64,000 nt of DNA from Paraspadella gotoi. Lineage: Eukaryota; Chaetognatha. The DNA is taken from NCBI GenBank assembly GCA_051294375.1, contig CM119268.1, forward strand, positions 18,009,562-18,073,561, written 5' to 3'. Both the position numbers and the translations under genes were made by a program. Positions 24,758 to 36,852 of the stretch are shown piece after piece. Every line of letters begins with the position of its first letter. Within the stretch, counting starts at the first letter, position 1. The notes below the pieces were generated by a model that was given only the letters and a program-made list of their open reading frames with translations, did not search any database and had not been told where the DNA came from.

Positions 24758-25484
24758 AGGGAGAGAGAGAAATATGAAAAACGGAATGAAACAAAAATAA
24801 TAAAAGAATATTTTTTTTTCTCGACGCATAAAAAAAAAATAACAGATCTCGAGATACGGAGTTGAGCGGGTTTTTGGAATCAACAATTGAAATTCGGAAA
24901 AACCCATTCGTTCCGAGTTTCCGACCTTTTTAGACGTGACTGTCGGAGGGTGGGTGAGCGGAATGGTGAAGAGAGAGGGGTGTGATAAAAAGAGGTAGGA
25001 GTTGTTGGGGATTAAGATGACAGTAAAGAAAAAGTCTAGATGTATTTACAAATAAAGTCATTAAAAAACAAAAGCGAGGGGATTTCGAGAATTTTTTTTT
25101 TTTTTTCATTTCAATATTAAAACTTTTCATACTAAATGTGACTTAGAAAGTCAAAGTCAAAATAAGTTTTTCTCCTAACAAGTAACAAGTATAAAATTCA
25201 GACATTCCAGTAAGATTCTCGTGACACTTTCTTTGCGAAAAAAAAGTTTTTCATTTGACTTAATTATTTAATTATTTCGTGACTCAATATTTGAAGGCTC
25301 AATGTCATTCTCGTCTCTTCAGAAGATTCAGAAGATTCAGAAGATTATTTTTTTACTCATTTTCGACTCTTAATCGAAAAATTCTATCACTTGTATCGAT
25401 CTCATTTATTTGTTAATTTCTGGTCATTCGATCCACAAAAAGAAACATAATAAGTCTAAGCGACGCCCTTGCGGTCATTCGTCT

Positions 25485-25573
<89 letters not shown>

Positions 25574-26262
25574 TCGAAATGCCATTTCTGTCTTTATTAC
25601 TGTTTTTATTTCCGGATTTGCAGCCAATGTTTCGCCTTAGGGCGGAATGGAAAGAAAGAGCCGGAGGAAGAAAAAGGAAAGAATGTTCTAAAAATAGTAA
25701 CGTGACTTTATTTTTTTTAGAAAAGAAAATGCTTTCTTTTTTTTTTCTTGTTCAATCGTCTTCTTTGCTTATTTGACGCGAGAGAAAATGAGGAAATTTT
25801 TTCTTTTCATTCATTTTTTTTTTAATTTTTTTTTCTTGAAGTAAAGACAATTTTCTTTTCTTTTCTTTTTTCTTTTTTCCTGAAAGACATTTGAAGATTT
25901 CTGTTAATTACCGACGCGAAGAAAAAAAAGTTTTAGTCTCAATTTATTTTTGACTCTGAGAGAAGAAGTCCTCTTCCCTTCGAAGGGAAAACCATATTTT
26001 TTTAACGATTTGATTTTTTAATCTGTTCATCTTTTTTTCTAAAAATTTCAGAATAAAAATAAATTATCCAATTTCATTTCGGGATCCGCCGAGGAATGGA
26101 AAAAAAAACAACTTAATTGTAAAAAAACTCTCGCTCCCAAAGGAATACGGAAAAAAGTCTGAGAAAAACTAACAACAACAACAACAACAACATTCGGGCG
26201 ATCAAAGATCGAAAAGTCAATAACAAAAACAACAGAGAGAGATTTCACATAACCTCCTTTAT
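21134..26262 (+). repeat. Duplicated block A (first copy)
   Basis: From about 21487 to 26262 this segment matches 26660-31475 in order and orientation, with many one- to few-base indels. Shared landmarks include the triple ACATGT palindrome, the GC-rich patch at 22850-23110, the CT tract with adjacent GCC repeats near 24500, and the (GA)n tract near 24660. Differences are mostly short extra bases in the second copy. It includes (CT)n at 21150-21490, 24270-24363 and 25486-25568. Confidence 0.9.
22850..23192 (+). CDS. Candidate small three-exon gene, unknown
   Basis: An ATG at 22850 opens a frame ending at a perfect GTAAGT donor (exon 22850-22992). Acceptor ..ATCAG leads to exon 23041-23132 in matching phase, ending at GTGAGT. 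Acceptor CACTAG leads to a last exon that stops with TAG at 23190-23192; an AATAAA lies at 23251-23256. The product would be about 83 residues, Pro/Arg/Ser-rich, with no recognised domain. The splice sites are good and phase is kept at both junctions, but GC-rich DNA has few stops, so chance is possible. The counterpart in block B is disrupted by indels. The minus strand also has an open frame here. Confidence 0.28.
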
Positions 26263-26292
26263 TCCTGTCATGCGATCGTAGACTATGACAGT

Positions 26293-26331
<39 letters not shown>

Positions 26332-26394
26332 AGAGGAGAGTAGAGAGGAGAGAGAGAGAGAGGAGAGAGAGAGAAAAGAAAGAAGGGAGAAGAG

Positions 26395-26466
<72 letters not shown>

Positions 26467-26569
26467 TGAGAGAGGCGGAGAGAGACCCTGAAGACGTTTT
26501 CCGTCAGCCTAGAATTTCGGGTGGTGCGAAAAAAACGAAAGAGCAATACCGTGAAGAAGCGGAAAAAAA

Positions 26570-26606
<37 letters not shown>

Positions 26607-26658
26607 AGAGAGAGAAGAGAGGAGAGGGAGAGAGAGAGAAAAGAGAGAGAAGAAAACG
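26263..26658. repeat. Inverted copy of the left end of block A
   Basis: The stretch at about 26470-26570 (GACGTTTTCCGTCAGCC and flanks) is the reverse complement of 21245-21330, and GA arrays replace the CT arrays on both sides. It joins the forward block-B copy at a TTTAAGG sequence near 26657, so the first ~350 bases of the block are inverted relative to copy A. Confidence 0.75.
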
Positions 26659-28915
26659 TTTAAGGAAAAGGCAACCCGCGCGACTCAGGTAGAAAAAAAC
26701 GATAATTAAGAAGGGAAAAAAAAATCACCCCTGCGTTGACCAGCGGAAGGTGAAAAAAGGAGAAAGAGGAGGAGAAGGAGGACAGAGGAGGAGGAGGTGA
26801 AAAAAGTAGGAAAAAAAGAGAGATAAAGAGAATATTTGAGTATAGAAGGTGACAACGATAGTTATTAAGTAAAGATAGAGTAACAGAAATGAAATAGGTA
26901 TTGACAGAGGCAAAATTAGTTTAATAAGTGTTAAAAAATGGGAAGAAAGAAAAGACAAAAAGAAAAAGAAGCAAAAGAAAAAAGGAAAAGAATAAAACTA
27001 AAAAATTTTACATTCATTTACATGTAATTTACATGTAAAATACATGTAAAGAATGATGAAAAATACATGGAATGAAATAAAAAAGATCAAGAATCCGAAA
27101 ATGAAAGAAAATTAGTTGAAAGAAGAAAATGGAAAAGAAACTCGAGCAGGTAAGGAAAAGATAAGCCAAAAAAAAATCAAGAAAGGAAAAATTAAAGAAG
27201 AATTTAAAAACGAAATACAAGAAAGAAAAAAGAAAAAAAGGAAAAAGACGGAGAAGATAAGCAAAATTTAAAAACGGAAAATGAAATATATGGTCCGCCG
27301 TTTGGAGGCGACGCGAAATTGGCGATCAAAACTGTCGCCCTGGAATCCATCCGGTTACAAAAAAAAAAAAACAAAAAACAGAAGGAACCAAATTTTTTTT
27401 ATTTTAAATAATTTTTTTGTTTGACAACGAAAGTCATTCAATTTTTCCACGACCATAATTGTAAAGACGAATCGTTTTCCCAGTTCTTTGAAGTTCAACT
27501 AGGTCTAGTAATACCCTACTATTTTTAAGTTAAAGTTAAAAGTTGAAGAAATCTTTTAAAAAAAAAGTTATTATAATTCTTTCACAGCGTCTCACCTCTA
27601 ATGAATTCTACTTAGTTATAGAAATCTTCAGTTCGAATGAATGCACTTTAGTTCCAAACCAACCAAATCCATTTCCCGCCTCATGAATCAATTCGAATCT
27701 GACGGAAAGGAAATCTAACTCGCGGCTCCTTCGTGAAAAAAAAGAATTATTTTTTTTTTCAAAATCCAAAAATCCGAACGAACTCTTCTAATTATTTCAA
27801 TTCATTTGGCTAAAATTAAAAAGACAAAATTTCTTTTCATCAAATACGAAAACAAAACGAGAAGATATGTTTTTTTTTCTCGCAAATGATTAACGATTAT
27901 AAAACTAATATTTTTAACAAACTTTTCCCAACTTTTTAATTCTTCCCCTTCTACTTTCTCTCTTTTCTTTTCACAAAACCATCACTTATTTCAAAAACCG
28001 TTTGATTATACTTCTCTCGTCCTCATTTATTTTTTTTTTTAATTTATTTCGCCGATGAGAATCTCTCCCCTCTCGCCATCCCCCCTCCCCATCCTCCCTC
28101 TAACTTTGGAGTCGGGCCGCGTGGCCCTGCACCGTCGGCGCATCCCGCGCGTCGGCGCGCGTCTCCACCGCCGCAGCTGCTCGTTGGCGCGGTAAAGTAA
28201 CGCGGCAGCCGTAACATGGCCTCAACGCGGGCGCGCAATCAGGGAAGCAACCGAGAGTGAAAAAACTTTTTCCCGCCCGTCCGCAGCGCTCATCCTGTCG
28301 CGGTCGGATTCCCCGCTCACCTCGCTCCTCAGCCTTTGTGTTGGTGAGTTGTCGTCACTGAACCCTCAGACCCTCCCTATCCACCACGCCCTCCGTATGT
28401 GTGTCTTGTTCTCTCACTAGCCAGTGCATGTCTAGCCTCCGTAATAATTGCTCATGCTTCGATTCCGAATGGAATGTCAATGACCGGTCCGATTTTAAAA
28501 TAAAGTTAGTTAACTTGTAAAATGCCAATATTATTCCCTCATGTCCGGTTTTGAGTTGGTCTCATCTATCTAACCTTGCGTTCAAGTCAATGTCCAATTC
28601 CCTAAACGTTATGAATAATTTGATCCCCTCTCCTCACATCTCGCCGAATCACAATTAATTACCCCGCTCGCTCACATCTCGCACCTCATCTCTAACCTCA
28701 AGTCTACATTTAACTCACCCACCCTTCTCCATCTCAGTAACCATAACCACACCCCCACACTGGTTTTCACAACTGCCGCGGTTTTCCACTCATTTTCTCT
28801 TCTTTTGTTCCACGGATCCATTATCTCTCGCGGCTAAGAATCCATATTTTCTTGACTTTCTTTCTCTTTCCTCGGCCAATCCATCGCATCAAAACTATCC
28901 TCCTTCTCTCTCTCT

Positions 28916-28953
<38 letters not shown>

Positions 28954-29472
28954 CCCTCTCTCCTCTCCTCTCTCTCCCCTCTCTCTCTTCTCTCTCTTTA
29001 ATTTATTTATTTACGATAATATTGAGGAAGCTTAGTTCACATAGTACCGGTGAAAGTTCGATTGTTAGTCTACTTAAGTATTGAATTGATGATAAACTAA
29101 ATTAATTGTTAGGTTCATCGATTTTTTTTATTTGATTGAATGAGATTGCCTGTTTTTTCTATTGATTTACTGCTGAATTAATTTACAGCTAATCTAATTA
29201 ACGTTTACTAATCCGCCTACTATAATTTAATCCTAAGAAGTTACCTTTTCCATTTCCAAGAAAGAGAAAGATTTAAGAATCTCTACTAAAGAGGCAGGAC
29301 CTCCATCTCCCAATTTACAGTCGACGCGACGAACCGATTTTCACAGTAAAACCGATTTTTTCCCGCGATTCGAAAAAATGTCGCGCCTCGTTTCTTTTTA
29401 TACCAAGAAACAAATAAATCTTTACGTTCAAAATTATTATTTTTTTTTTTTCCGAATGTTCTCTCTCCTTTC

Positions 29473-29530
<58 letters not shown>

Positions 29531-29863
29531 TCCTCTCTCTCTCTCTCTCTTCTCTTCTCTCTCTTTTTTTTTTTTTCTTTTGGCACGACACGACCACGTG
29601 CCTCACCTCCTTTTCTTTCGCCGGAGTGATTGCCGCGCGCTCACTGGTGTCCGTCTAACGAAAAAAGCGCGCTTCGATTTGCGCTGCCGCCGCCCGCCGC
29701 CGCCGCTGCGCCGCGCCGCCGCCGCCTACGCTCGCGCGCGTCAAAACAAAGTCAAGAAAATAATGGGATTGAAAACGCGAAAAGTTTAGAGAAAAAAATG
29801 ACAAAAGAAAAAAAAAGGGCGGGAAAAGAAATACGATACCAAACAGAGAGAGAGAGACGAGAG

Positions 29864-29898
<35 letters not shown>

Positions 29899-29903
29899 TA
29901 GAG

Positions 29904-29943
<40 letters not shown>

Positions 29944-30685
29944 AGGGAGGGAGAGAGAGAAATATGAAAAACGGAATGAAACAAAAATAATAAAAGAAAT
30001 ATTTTTTTTTCTCGACGCATAAAAAAAAATAACAGATCTCGAGATACGGAGTTGAGCGGTTTTTGGAATCAACAATTGAAATTCGAAAAACCCATTCGTC
30101 CGAGTTTCCGACCTTTTTAGACGTGACTGTCGGAGGGTGGGGTGAGCGGAAATGGTGAAGAGAGAGGGGTGTGATAAAAAGAGGTAGGAGTTGTTTGGGG
30201 ATTAAGATGACAGTAAAGAAAAAGTCTAGATGTATTTACAAATAAAGTCATTAAAAAACAAAAGCGAGGGGATTTCGAGAATTTTTTTTTTTTTTTTTCA
30301 TTTCAATATTAAACTTTTCATACTAAATGTGACTTAGAAAGTCAAAGTCAAAATAAGTTTTTCTCTCTACCTAAACAAGTAACAAGTATAAAATTCAGAC
30401 ATTCCAGTTAAGATTTCTCGTGACCACTTCTTTGCAAAAAAAATAGTTTTCATTTGACTTAATTATTTAATTATTTCGTGACTCTTGACAATATTTGAAG
30501 GCTCAATGTCATTCTCGTCTCTTCAGAAGATCAACCATTTATTTTTTTTTACTCATTTTTCGACTCTTAATCGAAAAATTCTATCACTTGTATCGATCTC
30601 ATTTATTTGTTAATTTCTGGTCATTCGATCCACAAAAAGAAACATAATAAGTCTAAGCGACCGCCCTTGCGGTCATTCGTCTAAT

Positions 30686-30732
<47 letters not shown>

Positions 30733-30741
30733 ATCTTTTTT

Positions 30742-30781
<40 letters not shown>

Positions 30782-31475
30782 CTGCTCTCATCTCTCTCTC
30801 TCTTCTCTCTATCGTCTCGAAATGCCATTTCTGTCTTTATTATGTTTTTTTTCCGGATTTGCAGCCAATGTTTCGCCTTAGGGCGGAATGGAAAGAAAGA
30901 GCCGGAGGAAGAAAAAGGAAAGAATGTTCTAAAAATAGTAACGTGACTTTATTTTTTTTAGAAAAGAAAATGCTTTCTTTTTTTTTTCTTGTTCAATCGT
31001 CTTCTTTGCTTATTTGACGCGAGAGAAAAATGAGGAAATTTTTTCTTTTCATTCATTTTTTTTTAAAATTTTTTTTTCTTGAAGTAAAGACAATTTTCTT
31101 TTCTTTTCTTTTTTCTTTTTTCCTGAAAGACATTTGAAAGATTTCTGTTAATTAACCGACGCGAAGAAAAAAAAGTTTTAGTCTCAATTTATTAATTTTT
31201 GACTCTGAGAGAAGAAGTCCTCTTCCCTTCGAAGGGAAAACCATATTTTTTTAACGATTTATTTTTTAATCTGTTCATCTTTTTTTTCAAAATTTCAGAA
31301 TAAAAATAAATTATCCAATTTCATTTTCGGGATCCGCCGAGGAATGGAAAAAAAAACAACTTAATTGTAAAAAACTCTCGCTCCCAAGGAATACGGAAAA
31401 AAGTCTGAGAAAAACTAACAACAACAACACAACAACATCGGGCGATCAAAGATCGAAAAGTCAATAACAAAACAA
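26659..31475 (+). repeat. Duplicated block B (second copy)
   Basis: Direct copy of about 21487-26262, carrying frequent extra single bases and small insertions. Similarity ends near 31475, where CT/CCC-rich sequence unique to this side begins. The candidate small gene of copy A is frame-disrupted here. Confidence 0.88.
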
Positions 31476-31671
31476 CGTCGAACCCTGTCACTCTCCACCT
31501 CCCCCCTACGCTTCCCGCCCTTCCCTCACTCCAAGATGCCACCTCGGCATTTCCATCCTCACTCCTCTCCCTCTCTCTCTCTCCCGCCTCCTCTCGTCCC
31601 ACCCTCCACATCCCCCGCCTGGCCCCGCCTCTGATTCTCCTGCACTCGCCCTGCACCTACTTTATCATCTC
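31476..31671. other. C/T-rich segment before the gap
   Basis: Pyrimidine-rich (CCTCCC/CTCTCT) DNA running into the 25-N gap. It probably belongs to the intron or 5' part of the next gene; no exon is assigned. Confidence 0.4.
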
Positions 31672-31696
31672 NNNNNNNNNNNNNNNNNNNNNNNNN
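31672..31696. other. Assembly gap of exactly 25 N
   Basis: Lies directly against the first recognised exon of the next gene, so some coding sequence may be missing. Confidence 0.99.
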
Positions 31697-32716
31697 CGCC
31701 GCCGGCGACGCCTCCTACTTCGGTTCCAGCGAAGTAGAGCCCTACTTTAGGAGGACCAAGTCGTTCGGGTCGGGCTGCTCCGTCACTTACCCGGAGCAGA
31801 TCAGGTGAGGGGCTGAGGGAGAGTCGTTGTGGGACCGGGTGACGCGTTGGAGCGGGTGAAGTGTGGGAGGCTGTCAAGTGTGGGACCCGGTCAAGTGTGG
31901 GAGAAGGTTGAGAGTGGGAGCAAGTGAGAAAATTGCTGAAACGGAGTAAAGGAGCTCCTCTTTTGTGGTACAACTATGGTTTTTATTTATAATTAATGTT
32001 TCGTTAAAAATTCAGTCATGAAATCTCATCGTTTATTATCTATTTAAAGTGATTCAAAGAGATTATGTACATTATGGAGATTGATTTGATTGTCTGGTTG
32101 ATTAGTGAATAAATAATAAATTAACGAATTAAAAGATTAGAAAAGAGTAAGTCTAGGGGAAAGAGGAAAAAGTGGGGACAGGAAGAGAAGGGGAGAAAGT
32201 GAGAGAGAGAGAGAGGGAGGAGGGGAGGAAGTGAGAGAGAGAGAGAAGTGGGGAGAAAGTGAGAGAGAGAGAGGGAGGAGGGGAGGAAAAAGAGAAAGAA
32301 GAGGTCTCATTTCTTTTGATTGATATATTGATTAATTAATCGATTAATAGTTAAAACATAATCTATTGACTCAAATCTTTCTATATTGAAACAGATTCAA
32401 CAAAGCTGAGGCGACGGAAGTGAAATATTCAATCCGCGTCTCGGGTTATTGCGACATCAGGAAGATCCAAATGGCCGTCGAGGGAGTAGAGTCCAGGTTG
32501 GGGGAGAGGAAGGGGGGAGGAGTTTGGGGGGGGGGTTAAACTCAAAGAAGATGGCGGGAAACCAAAACTGAAAATAAAGGGAAATCTGATTTCGGGAAAT
32601 GAATAAACGATGAATCAATATTCTTTTTATTTGAAGATATAAAAGTGCAAAAATATGAAGCGTTTTTAATGAGATCAATGATCGAATGATACAATGATTA
32701 AATTAATGAGGTAGAT

Positions 32717-32811
<95 letters not shown>

Positions 32812-33161
32812 AATAAGGAATGAAAGAAAGTAATGAAAAGATTAATGCTAAAAATCCGTGAAGTTGTTTCTTGTCCGGGAATTGCGAAAATCTTTCCTCC
32901 GTAATTTCTTCTTCCTCTTTCGTCGTCCNNNNNNNNNNCTCTGTATCACTTTCTGTCCAAAATGTTTGTTTCTTAGATATTTTTACATAAATGTTTTGTT
33001 TATATTTTAATTAGCGACTATGACTCTTGGCAATGGGTTTCGACCCACGACTGGCAAGTGGGGGTGACGTTGAAGATGGCATTGCCAGAGACGGACACAC
33101 TGCAGCGTCCGATGCCGCACAGAGTCGTCTTCAATGCATATAGGAAGCAGAGGTAAGGAAG

Positions 33162-33205
<44 letters not shown>

Positions 33206-33287
33206 AGAAATGAAGGGAGAGTTTGACAACAAGAAAGAAAAAACTACTAGAACAAAGAAAGAAAGAAAGAAAAAAAAGAAATAAATA

Positions 33288-33366
<79 letters not shown>

Positions 33367-33725
33367 TGAGAAAAGTCGTCGACACTTGGGATTGAGAAAA
33401 ACAAGAGTGATTTACGTCACTCGAGAGTAGAACAACCATTTCCGCGAGAGAAAGAAAAAAGAGAGGAAAAGGTAAAAGAAAAGTCGGAAAAGAGAAAAAA
33501 AGAGAGGAAAAGGTAAAAGAAAAGTCGGAAAAGATGAAAAGAAAAATATTTTTTGGTCAAATCGTGAATCCGAAATCAACCGATCATCTTGGAGATGCCC
33601 GGATGTAACTAAGAGTTTGTATTTCTGGGTAGTCGCGTTTTAGCACTCCTCACTCTTCTGTCCTCATTCTAAGATGGACGTGAGCACTTAATCGACGAGG
33701 ACAAACATGTTAAGGCAGGCTTTTT

Positions 33726-33801
<76 letters not shown>

Positions 33802-34194
33802 TGAGGTCGTAATAAAAAAAAAGAAGCCCGTAAAGAATCTAGGAAGGAAAAGGAAAAACCTTTTTTTTCCTTAGTCGACACAAGTACCATTTAGGGAAAA
33901 CCGAATGTTGATTTAAGGGGAGAAGCGCGTGTTGATTTAAGGGGAGAACGAGATTCAGTTTCCATGAGATTTCAGATAAAATCTAAAGATTAACGCTCAC
34001 CGACGTTTCTTTGTGGCGAGTTTGGAAAATGGTGCATTAAAAATGTTTTGAAGTTCTATAATACAAAGTAAAAATAGGAGAATATGCGGTTTATATGAGA
34101 CGGTCTCAATAAAGTATCTATAGATGAAAGGATAAAAGAAATAATCAGGGAAAGAAAGGATTTTGATCTGCAGATAGCTCTATTAATCATTCTT

Positions 34195-34231
<37 letters not shown>

Positions 34232-35993
34232 CTCTCTCTCTCTCTTTCTCTCTCGCTCTCTCTCTCTCTCTGTCCTCTCTCAGTCAACACAATGGCCTTC
34301 GAGTGAATGGAGGGAATGAAAAAGATGTCTAGCGCGGTTTATATCTTATTTCCTACTTTTTCTTATCCTGGCCTGAATGAAAATGATTTATGATCGAGGG
34401 GAGCAGACGAGAGGTAGAAAGAGAGATGAGATGAGAGAGAGAGATGTGAGAGATATTAGATGAGAGAGAATGAGAGAGAGAGATGAGAGAGAGAGGGAGA
34501 TGAGAGGAGAGAGATGGAGAGAGAGAGAGAGAGGAGAGACCCCGCTAAAATAACCGCAGAATCACAAGAAGAAAATGGGAAAATGCTTTGCGATTTGAAA
34601 GATGCGACAATCACTCGCGACAGAAAGAGAAGAAAAACAAAACAGCATTAAAATAAAGAAAGACAGGAAATAAGCAAAATGAAGACTGTGTGGACGGGAT
34701 TGATGAGAAGAAAACGAGGTACATCTGCTCGTGAAATGGAAATAATAAAAATAGAAAATAGAAATGAGAAGGAATTAGAGGAAATAAAAGATGGCGTTGC
34801 CATCGAGTTCTCTACTCCGATGACGAAACTCAATTCTTGGGCCGCCACTTTGCTGGTCATATTGGGCCTACCTTTTGGTTGAAAGAAGAAGTTGCCTCCG
34901 CTTGAGTCTGCATTGTTTTGGTCTATTGTTAGGTCATTCGCGAAAATTAAAGGAATTTGGTTTTGTTCAAACTCCTTCAACAACGTAGGAAGATGATGGT
35001 ATGAAATTAAAGGAATATGAATATGATAATTGCGTTACAATTCTAAAACATAATAATCATTTATTCAATTGAACAAGCTCGATTTCCCCTGACTATGTAT
35101 AAGGTTAAGGCTCCATTCCCTGTTACAAGTATCATAAAATATTAAATAAACATTCTTTCACAGTCTAGTTTTATGAACCCTCTTGAATACCTGGGGTTCC
35201 CTATCAAACATAGGTGCGTATGTTTTTATGAGCTGCCGTTACAATTGTACCTATAAAAGGCCCATATTAAGTATTACATAGGGTCGTAAGAATACTTGTT
35301 TGTACCACTCTCTAATTTTTTTTTTTTCTCACTCATGTGACCCAGTAATGATGTATAATCTCCCCCACTTTACCCCTTTCTCGTTCATTCACCTTCTCTT
35401 CCCTCTCACAGAACAAAATGAATCTGTCGCCTTGGAAACGGAGGTTCACGTGAGAAACTCGCCTCTCTCTGCCGACGACGTCGGTGACGAGTCCGACGCG
35501 CAGTTTTACACGACGGAAACGAGGGCCTTGGAGACGCCCTCGCTTTTGTTACGGGCTTTGAGGGTAAGGGAAGGGTGAGGCTGCAGGCTGGTTGAGGTGC
35601 GTGTGGTACGTGTCCTTGCTGGGATAGCGCAAGCGCAATGAGTGAAGAAGAGGTTGGGGCGGCATTTGGTTTAAAGGTTAATCTTAATTTGGAAAAGGCA
35701 ATGGATGTGCGTTATTGAATGAGAGATGGAGGTAAAATGCGTGGCTCTATGCCTGGGTGCCGGCTAGACTCCTACCCTTTTTTAAAATAAAGCTTGGCCG
35801 TTTCGCCGACGAGCAAATCACCAGTTTGTACTTACGTTGGCTAACAGGGTGATCTCTTTTCGACCTTAGTTCTCGTTTTTTCCCTTTCTAGGAGAATTTT
35901 CTGCTTTCGCGATCAGAAACTTCGAATTCCTAACCCGTTCATCTTTTTTTTTTGTTTTCTTCCACCCCCCCCAACCCCACCCCCCCCCACCCG

Positions 35994-36032
<39 letters not shown>

Positions 36033-36503
36033 AGGTAAGGTAAATCTGGGTAAAGAGGCAGATGTGGATTAAAGTAGCAGTTAGCAATTAGCGTTAATTT
36101 CATAGAGGTAGTTCCATTTTTTTTAATTAAGTTCAGGGAAAAGAAACAACTTAGAAATAATTAAAGAGGAAGCACAAAAGAAAATAGGTTGGAGAACTCT
36201 TTTATTTTCTTCTTCTTCTTTTAATTTTCTTCTTCTTTTTTATTTTCTTCTTTTTCTTTTATTTCTTCTTCTTTTGTATTTTTTTTTTCTTTTCTCTTCA
36301 TTTCTGCCTCCGACAGAAATTTCTTATTAATTTCGAAGGATAGAGATAGGGGCTGAAAAAAGCAAGAAAATGAAAAACGAAAAAAAAATTCATACCCACA
36401 CAATCTCGGTAAGGAAAAAAGTCCCGCTAGCTATATTTCCATTCTCTCTCCTCTTCTCTTCTCTCTCTCTTCTCTCTCTCTCTCTCTCTCTTCTCTCTCT
36501 TCT

Positions 36504-36542
<39 letters not shown>

Positions 36543-36816
36543 TTCTTCTGAACATTTTCCTTTTATCTTCTGTCGGCATTCCCTTCATCGTTCATAAGTC
36601 TTTTTATTTTTTTTTATTTTTTTTTGATTTTTTAAAATGTTTATTTCCAATTGTTCCCGATCCATTTATTTTTACTGTTTTTACTCTTTTGTATTATTGC
36701 TTTGTTTCGAACAACTTTTTAACACTTTTTTTATTTTTTCAAGGTGAGAATTTCAGACGATCGCGTATGAAGTCGCCAGGGCATCTCTCCTNNNNNNNNN
36801 NNNNNNNNNNNNNNNN

Positions 36817-36852
<36 letters not shown>

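Larger units (their letters stand above)
34536..36791 (+). repeat. Duplicated block E (indel-rich copy)
   Basis: Matches 36845-38908 in order and orientation, from the CCGCAGAATCACAAG landmark through the exon that begins GTGAGAAT. It is longer than its partner by many single-base insertions and by T and C homopolymer expansions. It ends at the 25-N gap 36792-36816. Confidence 0.9.
35412..36791 (+). pseudogene. Broken copy of exons 4-6 of the ten-exon gene
   Basis: 35412-35563 corresponds to exon 37678-37825 but carries compensating and uncompensated indels, and its entry phase no longer fits the upstream exon. 35892-36032 corresponds to the 57-base exon 38137-38193 but is swollen by long T and C runs inside the exon. 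36742-36791 is the start of exon 38873 with extra bases. This is most simply an uncorrected assembly duplicate, not a second gene. Confidence 0.75.

Noticed and set aside
25617-25690. Possible exon after a TTTGCAG acceptor (MFRLRAEWKERAGG)
   Set aside because: No good donor, and runs into low-complexity DNA; present in both duplicated copies, so duplication gives no independent support.
35300-35578. Alternative exon reading in block E (..LETEVHVRNSPLSADD..)
   Set aside because: Its entry phase does not match the upstream exon; the block F copy fits both upstream and downstream phases.
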